Shown here: positions 10,701 through 22,700 of the stretch, piece by piece
How the letters are laid out: every line of letters starts with the position of its first letter
How positions within the stretch are numbered: the stretch's first letter is position 1
NCBI GenBank assembly: GCA_030760725.1
Contig: JASWHV010000008.1
Span: 49,176,057 to 49,240,056, forward strand
DNA from: Neostapfia colusana
Lineage: Eukaryota > Streptophyta > Magnoliopsida > Poales > Poaceae
Direction: 5' to 3'
DNA: 64,000 bases
The notes under the pieces: generated by a model
Told to the model about the DNA's origin: nothing
The model's database searches: none
The model's input: only the letters and a program-made list of their open reading frames with translations
Made by a program: the position numbers and the translations under genes

Positions 10701-13700
10701 AGAACATGACACATAATTCGACTTTCAGACCAACAGAGGACGAGTTGGTGCTTCACTTTCTCCGACCACAGCTGCGTGGTTTTCCACCGCGTGAGGCGGA
10801 GCAAGCCTCGAGTACAGCAGTCTAGTGGCGGCGACATCTGGAAGCATAGCGCGACCAAGTGTGCACAGTCAATTTCCAATATGGGAGTTGTGGTGCAATG
10901 GCGTATGGTCAAGTTTTGCTTCTACATGCGCGGAGAACTCGGGAAGCGTCGTAGCACGGGATGGATCTTGGAGGAGTACGAGATCACCGACCCGAGGTGC
11001 TATCGCCACGACGATGAAGGTGACGAAGAAGAATATTGGGTGCTCTGTCGCGTGCGGAAAAGCAGGCCAATGCGAGGTGTGCTCGAGATGAAGATGTGAC
11101 CATCTCGAATGTGGTCGGAATGAAGATGTGTCCATTCCGAGATCAAATGCAGGATGAAGATGAGTCCATCCTGGGGTTGAAGATGTGACCAACCTAAATG
11201 CGTGTGCAGGATGAAGATGAGCCCATCCTGGGGTTGAATATGTGACCAACCCGAATTTGTGTACAGGATGAAGATGCGGCCATCCTGGGGATGAAGACGT
11301 GCCCATCCCAAAATTGAGTTGTGCAGGGTGTAGATGTGACCATCCTGGGGGTGCAGTTGTGTCCATCCCGAAAGTGTGTTTAGGGTGGAAGTGTGTCTCC
11401 ATCCTAATTAGTGTGAGTGTGATCTAGAAAAACGAGATTAGGGGGTGATTGTTGGATATAATCCCGTTTTTCTAGAATAATTGGTGTTAGAGATAGAGTC
11501 CTAGTCCAATAAGAGTAGGAGTTAGTATTAGATAAGGACTCTGTAATTTGGGGCTATATATACAGCCCCCCCTTTGAGAATAGATCAAGAGAAGAGATTA
11601 GAGGAAATTAATCCCCGGATTTCCAACAGTTTGTTTGTGCTTTTACTTTATTTAATGGTTTTATGGATAGCAATGATTTGTGACAGTACCACACAAAAGA
11701 GAGGTTCACATGATTCCATCTAGATTGTGTAGATGGCCTGATACATAATTGAATAAATAGTGTTTAACGTGAGAGATTGTTTGCTGCTAAGTATAGTACT
11801 TGATTTGCCCTTTTGTTTTTATACTTTTAAGTGGCATTTGTAGGTACAGCCTGTTCTATGCTATTAATTTTTAATTTGACGCTTCAAAATCTAAATCTAA
11901 ATACAGCTATATAGCCTTTCAGTCCCAAGCAAGATGGGGGTAGGCTAGAGATGAAACCCAAAGTAATAGCAGGAAGAGTTAAAAGAAAGAAGCTTTACAT
12001 GGTAACATAGTAGTGGAAATTGCCTTTTCACACAATCATTGATCCTGATCTTCCTTGTCCTATCCTCTTTCTTCCTTGTTATCTAAATGACAACTGATTA
12101 TAGGTTTCAGAGTAAGCTCGTCAATACAAAAAAAGTTGAAAAATAGACTGCATGTTAGAGAAGCCTAGCTGAATCACTTGAAAAATTCCTTAGGTCATAG
12201 CCTGCTTACTCTTTCACAGTTATACATTAATATGTTATTTTGTTCAATTCTGTCACTTCAGCCACATATGGAGAAAAAAGAATCTTACACGCTTGTATTC
12301 CCCAGGTTCTAGATGAAGCAGATAGAATGCTGGATTTGGGTTTTGAACCTGAAGTCAGGGCAATTTTGAGCCAAACATCATATGGTTTGTTTCCATCACT
12401 TTCTCTTCTTGTCTATGCCTAGGTGGGATGATGGCTGGAGGGGGCTCTTTTCTTTTCTCTTTCCTGTGAACTACCCCCTTTATTGTTGTGCCATCTGTGG
12501 GTCCTCTATGTGCTGCTGTTGCTCAGAGTTTCCCTTTTACGATTCTTAGCAACTGCGAGAATAGTTGATAGCCACTTGATCAAGTCAGGGAATATAATGA
12601 ACAGGAAAAAGGACAACAACAACAACCAAGCCTTTATCCCAAGCATGTTGGGGTAGGCTAATGAACAGGAAAAAGGAGAAATTAGAAATTCAGGTTGATT
12701 GTATATTATGCTTATGATGTTTCACTGGAACTGAAAGCTGGCTAAGTTGTGTATTCATTTATTGACAGCCTTTCAACCCACATGTGCTACGATGTGGTTA
12801 TTACAGCGTGGAAATTGGAATGATTGTGCTTTGTTTATTTGAATGTTCATGTTCGACCTAACAATTTCTTTTGCACTTGTCTGATGCACTCATGACGCTT
12901 TTCATATGACGCATAGTGATCTCATGTCTCATGCAGCACGACAGATGGTTATGTTCAGTGCAACTTGGCCTCTTGCTGTCCATCAGTTAGCTCAAGAGTT
13001 CATGGATCCAAATCCAATAAAGGTATGTTTTACCTGCATGTTTTACCTCCAAAGAACCTGATTGCTTATGCTTTACGGTTTGTACAAAATCTCATTGTAG
13101 GTAGTTATTGGATCAGAAGATCTCGCAGCTAACCATGATGTGATGCAAATTGTTGAGGTATTGGATGATAGGACACGAGATTCAAGATTACTTGCCTTGC
13201 TTGAGAAATACCATCAATCACAAAGGTAGATATCATTCATATCCCGCTTGCTACTTTATTAGGGTGTGTTTGGTTCAGCTGTGAATTTCTGAAAATCTGA
13301 TTCTAGCTGTGAGCTGAGAGCTGCAGGGAAGCTGAAATCTGTTTGGTTGGAAACAACTGTCAACTGTGGATTCTGTAATAAATGTGTTATAAAGAAAATA
13401 TGTTTTGGGTTGTGTAATCAGTGACATGGTGAGTAATTTCTGAGAGAAGTTGGAAGAGGAATCTGGAAAATCTGGTATTTTGACAGATTTTCATTTGCAC
13501 TAGGAAAATCTATAGATTCTGAAGAATCTGATTCTCATCGGAACCCCTTTGGTTCAGATTTCTAATTTTTTATAGAGAATCTTGTTGGTGCAGCTGAACC
13601 AAAGGGACCCTTAGTCTTAAGACATTGATTATGGCTGTCACATGAAGAGGTAAACACGAGAATACATTAAAGTAAATAATAAATACCTAAAACTACTTTA

Positions 13701-16700
13701 GCACGTTGCAATAAACGACACCCTGGCGACCCCTGTAAAAGCTTTATCTCTTTATGACATTTCATTGCGAAAAACCACATCTTTCTTAACAGAATCATTG
13801 CTTATGTTGTGGGCCCATGGCGTGAAAGCTGTAGTTTTTTTTTGTCACTGAATTGGAACAATAGTCATTGGTACAATAATATTGCCTTCTAACATTTAAT
13901 AGTGATCTTTTACTTTCTTGATACACAAAAATCAATACACACCTAAATTGTTCTTGTTATCATGTAATAGCAACAGAGTTTTGGTTTTTGTTTTGTACAA
14001 GAAAGAAGCTGCACGGGTGGAAGCAATGCTCCAGAGAAGGTAATTGATTGATTGGTTTAATGTCTTCAATTTAGTCTATAAAATATACTGTTAATAACTA
14101 TGTTAATCTATGTATATTTTATTCTAAAGGGGGTGGAAGGCTGTTTCAGTTCATGGCGATAAGGCCCAGCATGATAGAACAAAGGCTTTATCTTTGTTTA
14201 AAGAAGGGAAATGCCCATTAATGGTGCGCTTTTTCTCTCACTTTCGTATGATTGATTTAGGTCTATTTATTGTATATATGTGTTGAATTTTCTTTCTACA
14301 GATGGCTGTTGCTTTGTGCCTTAGTTTGTGAGTTGTACCTGAATATATCTGTGGGCATGCTTGGTTTCTTTGTCAATGAGCTGTGCTAAGCCGCATTTCT
14401 GTCAATAGAAAGAAAATCCTTGGCCACCTTGCCATAACCCCAAGCTAGAGAACTAAATATTTCTCCTTTCTGTACTAACCTTGCTAGAAAAACTTAGTCA
14501 AGGGTGCAGAGAACCAAACATGCACCTGTTAAAGCTTGCTGACATTTTCAGCTGCCTTCAAATATAAAATAATTCTTGTAGTATGATTAGAGGCATTTAA
14601 ATCTACTTTCTGTTGTTGATTTGTGCACTATCTTTCAGTGGTATAGTGGTAGCTTTATTTATCTGCTCAGAGTATTCCAAAGTGTGAATGCCTTAATGAC
14701 TACATATTGCACTATAAATTTGTGGCAGAAAGTGTAAAGCAGCTTAAGAATCTTTTCCTTGATACTCTTTTGTGCAAAGGACCTTTTCTTGATAGTAGCG
14801 AGTATATTCTTGGGATCTCAAAGTTTAAACAACTTTAAAACCGTTTTCTGATCTTAACGGGTTATAATTGTCATTCATTAGATCAGTCATCATAAAATCC
14901 AAGGTTCTTTGACTTTTGATAACCCCATTCATTCCACTATTATGCATTCCTGCAAAATGTTCCAAATGTGTGCCTTGTTGGATATAATCCCGTTTTTCTA
15001 GAATAATTGGTGTTAGAGATTGAGTCCTAGTCCAATAAGAGTAGGAGTCTAGGTAGTATTAGATTAGGACTCTGTAATTTGGGGCTATATATACAGCCCC
15101 CCCCCATTGAGAATAGAAAAATGGAAAAAAAGATTAGAGGAAATTAATCCCCGGATTTCCAACAATTGGCATCAGAGCTAGGGTTTAGGATCTAACCCTG
15201 TGCTGCCCCGGGAGAACATGCTCCCGGGGCGGCCAACCCCTAGGCGCGCGGAGGAGGCGGCGCAGGTGGCCGGGCGGGCACAAGCTGCAAGGGCGGCGGG
15301 CGCACGGTCTGCGGGAGGCGTCCTCGGCGGCGGCTGTGCTGGCGCGGAGCTGCTGACACCCGGCAGCAAGAAGCGATCGAACGTGGCCAACGGGATCTCA
15401 CAGGGGGAGCTCGGTGGCTGTCGGAAGGGAGGGTACCGCGCCGAGGCAGGCGGATCAAGGGATGAGCGTACCTCAGATGGGCGAGGAGCGCGTCGAGGGT
15501 AGGCTGGTAGGCGGTGCAGCGCTCCGGCGGTCCCTGCGGTCGGCTTCCCCGTCGGTCGACGCAGAGGCTCATGACGAGATCGAGCTCGGAGCCACGGGCG
15601 CTCGAGTGCCGCAGCGGCTCGGGGTCCTCGGAGACCATGGCGTCACGCGCCTGCTTGAGGAGGAAGGTCCCCAGACCGGGGTTGTCCAAGGCGGGCGAGC
15701 GGTCGGAAGGTGGCAACAACAGCGGAACTGGGCCCGCTGTGCTCGAGCTGGGCAACAGCTGCTGCCGCGCGGAAGGCCGCCGTCGAGGAGGCCGAGGTCC
15801 TGGTGGTCCAGGGCGGCGTGGAGGAGCGCGGAGACGCATCTGGCGGAGAGATTGAGGTGCTCCCGACGCGGATCGAGGCAAGTCCCGGGCGATGCGGCTC
15901 GGATCGACGTGCTAAGGAGTTCGTGGCGTGGGAGAAGTGCATAGACGGGTGCGAGTTGTCGCAAAGGTTGAGCGGCAGGTGCTCTACAAATGCAACAGCT
16001 GTACAGCACAAAGGGGCCTCAGTTGGCATGAATTGAAGGATGGACCAGAGGGGCGCTGAGGTGGGGTGCAACCCGAGGCTGGGTGTTTGGGCGTGAGCTG
16101 CTCGGGTCGCGTGGGGCAGCGCACCTTGGAGCTGAGCACAGGCTGGAAAGAAAAGTGGTGGCGTGTTGCTATGTGCAGCAAAGAAAAGAAGGTGTCAGAC
16201 TTGGTAGAGACCACGTGGGTGAGCAGCAGACCCAAAGTAAGTCTGATTCAGGAAAAGAATCCGTGCTGTGCTCACGTGAGGAAGGAGGATGCTCCCGTGA
16301 GGAAGGAGAGAGAAAAATTTGAGGATTTGTTAGGTGCACACAAGGTGTACCCGGAGTTCTTCTCTTCTTTGCTAGAAATACACAGGAGGTGTACATGGAA
16401 TATGGTGACTGGTTCAGAAGCCGCTGCTCGGTTTTTCACCACGTATGTCACACATTGTGATAGAAGCAAATTTCTACGATGTGATGCCGTAGGACCTGTT
16501 GGCAAACTACAACCTGCGCGACTTGGGATATTTCTTCACGTTACGCAGGCAGAGCAAGCCTCGAGTACAGCGGTCCGGCGGCGGCGGCATCTGGAAGCAT
16601 AGCGTGACCAAGTGTGCACAGCCGATTTCCAACATGGGAGTTGTGGTGTAGTGACGTATGGTCAAGTTTTGCTTCTACATCCGCGGAGAACTCGGGAAGC

Positions 16701-19700
16701 GTCGTAGCACGGGATGGATCTTGGAGGAGTACGAGATCACTGACCCAAGGTGCTATCGCCATGACGATGAAGGTGAAGAAGAAGAATATTGGGTGCTCTG
16801 TCGCGTGAGGAAAAGCAGGCCAATGCGAGGTGTGCTCGAGATGAAGATGTGACCATCTCGAGTATGTGGTCGGAATGAAGATGCGTCCATTCCGAGATCA
16901 AATGCAGGATGAAGATGAGTCCATCCTGGGGTTGAAGATGTGACCAACCTAAATGCGTGTGCAGGATGAAGATGAGCCCATCCTGGGGTTGAAGATGTGA
17001 CCAACCCGAATTTGTGTGCAGGATGAAGATGCGGCCATCCTGGGGATGAAGACGTGACCATCCCAAAATTGAGTTGTGCAGGGTGTAGATGTGACCATCC
17101 TGGGGGTGCAGTTGTGTCCATCCCGAAAGTGTGTTTAGGGTGGAAGTGTGTCTCCATCCTAATTAGTGTGAGTGTGATCTAGAAAAACGAGATTAGGGGG
17201 TGATTGTTGGATATAATCCCGTTTTTCTAGAATAATTGGTGTTAGAGATTGAGTCCTAGTCCAATAAGAGTAGGAGTCTAGGTAGTATTAGATTAGGACT
17301 CTGTAATTTGGGGCTATATATACAGCCCCCCCCCCCCCCCCCCCGGTTGAAAATAAGATAAGAGAAGAGATTAGAGGAAATTAATCCCCGGATTTCCAAC
17401 ATGCCTTTTGTCCTTCCCTTCAATTTAACAATTTTGCTACATGAGGATATAATGGTTTTCTTTTTTACTATTGGTGATTCAAAGTATTTAAGAAACATAG
17501 CAGGACTATGATAGGGGCCTTGGTTGGTTTCTGTGCTTGAGGGTGGAAGTGAGTCAGTGAGTAAATTGGGTAGAAATTTTGGCGTGGAAGGAGCCTTGGA
17601 TCTCTCCAGCAATTAGGAGACCTGATTATCCCCTGTACCAACAAGGATGGTGGTAGAAGATATAGAGGATTGAGGATAATCTCTTCTTTTATATGATGTA
17701 ATAAATCCCCCAAAATATTGATCTAATATGACAGCAAATCTTTATGATCTGTCTTACTAGCTGAACTTCTCTGCGACATGCAAGTAGCTGAGGCAGAATC
17801 CTACTCGCCTGTGCTTCTGCACCAGGCTTCTTTGGTCTCAGACTATAGGTTTGGGTCACCATAATGGGAACGACTAGAATGCAAACATGCATCTGGTGCA
17901 ATTGTGCAAAAGTCTCTCATGTACTACACGATCTACATCCTACGGTGACTGTATTTTTACACTTAATCCCTTCCACCTTCACATTTTACTTTTTTCAACA
18001 GGTAGGAGTGTTCAAATGTAAAAATAGTCACCGTAGAATGGAGATCGTGTGGTTCAGGAGAGATTTTTACACGGTTGCACCAGAGGGCTGTTTGCATTGT
18101 AGACGTTCCCCACCATAACATGGGCATCACTTTTTAGTCTGTTATAGCTGGGAGTTTTCGAGTTCAACTATTAGATAGGACAACCTACTACCTCCGTTTC
18201 AATTTATATGACGTTCTCGCATGGGGCACAAACATTAATGAGCGAGGTGGTGTCATTTAATACTACACGAGATGCATCTTTAGTCCAGATGCCATGGTCC
18301 CAGCCACACACACCTTGCGATAGTGGTGCCAGGCTGGGAGGAGATCAGGGAAGGGAGCTGGTGTGTTAATGAGAGGCACAGCTGCTTCAGAAACCGAGAA
18401 TGACATCTAATGTGAAAAAATATGTGAACCACACGACATCATTTATATTGGAATGCTGGGAGTAGTTCAGGTTGAGATAAGAACGTGAAATGGTCTTTTA
18501 GTGTCACCACAGCCGTAAAAGGCTGCTGTTTAGATGGACTAGGGTTAAGCAGAAATTACTCTAAGTAAAGGTCCCATTCATTTCCATAAGAATGGGATCT
18601 TTACGGTAACATGTCTAACAAATGAGTGTTGCAGAGATGCGCATGCTATGGTGTATGTGCGGACACACAAGAAGAGACCGAATAAGTAACGAGACAATTT
18701 GTGATAGGGTAGGGGTGGCACCAATTGAAAAAAAGTTAGTCCAACATGGACTAAGGTAGTTTGGACATATGCAGCGGAGACCTCCAGAAGCACTGGTTAA
18801 CAGTGGGATTTTAAGTAGAAAAAATATTAGAAGGGGTAGAGGACGACCAAGGTTGACCTGGGAGGAGACGGTAAAATGAGATCTGAGAGATTGGAATGTA
18901 TCTAGAGACTTAGCTTATGATAGGGCTGCATGGAAAGTAGCAATTCATGTGCCAATATTTTAGTCTTTTTTTCTTTTCTTTTTTCTTGTCACTCTTATAT
19001 CTCTTTCTCTCTTTTACTTCATTTAATATATATATATATATCTATATTGTTGGATTTCATGTCTAGCCTACCCTAACATATTTGGGATAAAGGCTTGGTT
19101 GTTGTCGTTGTTGTTGTAAAGGTCCCATTCAGGCTTGTGAATTGGCACGTGGACGTCTAGGCGCCCAGACAGTTAACTGCACAACGTATTTTAGGCTTTC
19201 AGCATAGATTTTCTGCAGTTCTAGATACAAATACAGTCCCATTCATCTTCACAGACTAAAAAGTAATAAGTTCAGCCCCATTTTAGCACACACATACAAA
19301 TTAAAATTAAATCCAACAAGACAATAAGTTCAAGATAGCTAATAAATCCAACACGGCAACAAGTTCAACTTCAACATAGATAAAAACAAATGAGCATAGA
19401 TAATTTTTGAAAATTCTAAGGAGACATTATCTAATCAATATCAAACTCGATATCATCTGGGCCGCAATCGTTTTCTTCATCTTTAGAATCATCATTAGAA
19501 GGAAGCGGTGGTGGTTGACCAAAATCGGTTTCGTCTCTCCGTATGGAACTAAGAATTATAAACAATGAAACAAACGAGTAATATATTGTTCATGGGTGTA
19601 GTATAAAAGGCACTAAAAGTTGCTTACAAATTTAAAGGCGCTCCAATTACATTCACAACCGGATGCCGAGCAACAAAGGCCTAAGATACACCTTGCAAGA

Positions 19701-22700
19701 TTTTGGAGCTCCCTATTAAGGTCACAAAAAGTATCCCACCAATCCACTGTAATCATATCCATGTTAGAGGACATATATTATATTAACTCTATGAAATATG
19801 ATAAAAATATAGAACAAACACTTACAATGATTCTTTGTTTTTTGTTGTTTCATTACAAGTTGCTTTTGAAAACTCCTCATTTTTTCCTAGTCACCCACTT
19901 GATCACTTATCTTTATAATCAAATCATCATTATCACGCACCATCTTCTCACACACATCATTGAATTGAATTCCGAGTCTAGAAGCATGCTCAACATCATT
20001 ATGTCTTTTGTCAAAGAACTTGTTTGGATTAAGAAACAATGCAACCTCATATAATTTTTGCTCTATTTAATGGATCCATCTCTTCTTAACAATGTCCATT
20101 ATTCTCTTAAGAAAAGCAGTTATCTTGTTTCTAGCAAGATCTATGGATGCAGCAATCTCTGGGATCTCATCCCCATCACCAATACTCAAGGCAACTAGCA
20201 AAGGCTGTGATGCTCTTATACAATCGTTTACTGAATTCCAAAATTGTAAAGAGAGCAAACAATCATAAACCTTTTTTCCTGTCTGCATCGAAAACAATTT
20301 GCATCTACTCCAATCTTCACTCACAAATAGCTGTCTCAAAGCACTCTTAACTTATTCAAACGCTGTAAACTGAGGAAAGAAGTGGCAAACTTTAGTGGCT
20401 GTGGGTCTCACCAAATCTCTTTCTCTCGTCTTTTGCCTCATAGCTTCTAGAATCCTCATGTGTCTGTATATAAAGTTTGTGACAAGTTTGGCTTGATTGA
20501 TAGCCTTCTTAAATGGTGTTATGTTGTTACCAATGTTTTGCAACATCAAATTTAAGCAAAGTGCAACACAAGGGGTCCAAAAGATGGTAGGATACTTCTA
20601 CATAATGATTTTACCTGCTGCCTTAAAGTTTGACCCATTATCGGTTATTATTGAACCATATTATCCACATCCACTTCCATAATCTTTCGCTCTAGCAAAG
20701 TTGCTAGCATTTTTACATTGTCAATTTGAGAGAAGACATCTATAGATTTCATGAAGCATGTACCTTCTAGACAATTAACAAGAAAATTAATCAAGTGTCT
20801 CCTCCTCATGTCAGTCCATCCATCACACATTATCGTGCAACCATATTTCTTCCATTCAACTTAAAGCTTCCTGACACAAACCTCAATCTTAGCCTTTGCT
20901 TTAGCAAGTAGTGGCACCCTTAATTGGTATATAGAACGAGGTTTGTATCCATGACCAAACTGTCCCACAGACCCCAACATAATTTCAAAGCTCCTAACAT
21001 TTACCGCATTAAAGGGTATGCCACACATAGAAAAAATCTGAAACATGCTCATGTGTGGTCTCCCATTCTCCCTTTATCCCTTTATCCTGATGCATCGCTC
21101 TATATAGGTTTGAGATGGTTGTTTTGAGTGTCTTTCTTCTACCACCTCTTCTGGTGTCTTCTTTATCATGACTGAAATAGACTTCACCTCATTATGTTTA
21201 GCCATAGGTTTGAAGCAAAGAGCAGCTTGCTTTCTGTTAGCCGCTGTCCCGGAGCTAGGAACTGAAGAGTGACAAGAGGAAGCTCAAGATGATGCATCTC
21301 GAGTAACCTTTCGAACCTCAACGCCATCCCTTTCTTCCACATTCTCCTCATCATCATCTAAAATAAGCTTCACGGACTTTGCACTCTTCTTCATATATTC
21401 TTGCATCTCTATATCATTATTGCCGTGGTGGTTTTTGTACACTTTTCAAGATCCCCAAAATCAGCGGTCAGATGTTGCTTTAACCTCTTAATGTCGGAGT
21501 GCACTTACTTCCCACAAAGACTACATTGCACCAAATCTTTATTTGTTAAATCCGGCCAAAACCCATATTTCCACCTCGGATCTTTAGACTTTGCCTTCCT
21601 CTTTGGATCCTTAGATGGATCATAATCATTTTATGGACCCTCAGTTTGCTGCTGCTGCTGCACATCATCATGTTGGCTCCCGGCCGGTTGATCCATCACT
21701 AAATAGAGGGCAGAGGCATATAACATAAGTATCATTGGATATTGGTTCAACCTATTGCTGAAGAACAGGGAGGGAGGAGCCCCCTGGGCTGCGCCTAGGG
21801 CTGCGCAAGCGGGAAACCAGCAGCGAGGAGGCGTGGGGCAGCTGCGCAACACATAGCGTGGGGGAAGAGGGAGATGATCACGATGGCTAGGGTTAGGGTT
21901 CGAAGCCACCGTGATCCAAGGAGAAGAACAACTCTCAAAGGGTAATTCTTATTTCCTGGATGCTCCATACAAGAGGGAGGGGGGCTGCTTATGGGCATGT
22001 TTGGCATAGCTCCGGAGTCCAAATTCACCTCGGAGCTGAAAAAATTCACCCAAACATCTCAACTCCATAACTCCGTGGAGCAGCTCAACTCCATAGAGTT
22101 GAAGGAGCTGCAGTTCATTTTTTCAGAGTACCTCATTTGTTGCTCCAAAACCAGTGCATACGGACAAAGTCGTGGAGTTGGGGGATAATTACCCGCAATT
22201 GCCACTGGTTAAAAAAATATTTTGTTTTTTCTTTTCCTCCACTCAGTTGGACTCTTCCCTACGAACTTAGGGCGCCGCCGGTCGCGCCCGCCTCCTCACG
22301 CCCGCTCCGGACGCCATCTCGCTCGCCGGTCACCCTCGTCCAGACCCCGCCGGACGTCGCCGGCCGCGCCCGCCTTCTCACGCCCGCTCCGGCCGCCAGC
22401 TCGCCCGCCGGTCGCCCTCGTCTAGACCCCGCCGGGTGCCCTCCTCCTGCACCGCGCACTCGCCTCGTCACGCCCACGCTGGCCGACAGCTCGCCCGCCG
22501 GTCGCCCTCGTCCAGACCCCGCCGCCTACAGCACTCCTCCCTGCCCGCCAGGCCCCCTGCATCCCTCGGCAGACCCGCTGCAGCTCGCCAGGGTCAATTA
22601 ATTGGAATAATCTCATTATTGTAGAGTGAAAAAATCTCATTATTCCTGAAATAATATATATTTAAAATATTTCACGAATTCATATACTTTACGTAGCAGG

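Larger units (their letters stand above)
9539..11628 (+). mobile_element. Non-autonomous LTR retrotransposon copy A, carrying a NAC gene fragment
   Basis: Bounded by two 179-bp LTRs that look identical by eye and by a perfect 5-bp TSD GTTTG (9534-9538 and 11629-11633). It has a Met-tRNA-type primer site after the 5' LTR and a polypurine tract GATTAGGGGG before the 3' LTR. The 1.73-kb interior has no gag, RT or integrase motifs. It holds a GC-rich segment, part of a NAC-domain coding sequence and a tandem hairpin array. It must have moved with enzymes from another element; LTR identity implies a recent insertion. Copy B at 14,976 is a sibling. Confidence 0.93.
8916..12305 (+). other. RH5-like intron 4 (3.39 kb), expanded by LTR element copy A
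   Basis: About 1.3 kb of AT-rich native intron flanks the 2,090-bp LTR insertion at 9539-11628. At 11,921-11,965 there is a scrap resembling a LINE-associated repeat (CCCAAGCAAGATGGGGGTAG). Nothing else recognised. Confidence 0.8.
14976..17401 (+). mobile_element. Non-autonomous LTR retrotransposon copy B, sibling of copy A
   Basis: TSD TGCCT (14971-14975, 17402-17406), 189-bp and 197-bp LTRs that differ mainly in poly-C length and a short A/G-rich patch, TTGGCATCAGAGC primer site at 15166-15178 and polypurine GATTAGGGGG. It shares with copy A the 5' GC-rich interior (15165-15842), the NAC C-D-E segment and the hairpin array. A 702-bp middle part (15843-16544) replaces the 338-bp part of copy A (10455-10792). 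No retrotransposon enzymes. Confidence 0.92.

Noticed and set aside
14635..14660. tRNA A-box-like GTGGTATAGTGGTAG
   Set aside because: No acceptor stem, anticodon arm or B box follows at proper spacing.
21631..21909. Candidate host gene starting MASNPNPSHRDHLPLPPRYV (also at 37529-38077)
   Set aside because: It is the LTR/leader of chromovirus G2, present in both LTRs; the glutamine-rich part is the hAT transposase start.
22222..22640. Overlapping reading frames of 62-154 codons in the 873-bp MITE
   Set aside because: Created by the GC-rich tandem repeat; open on both strands, no domain.
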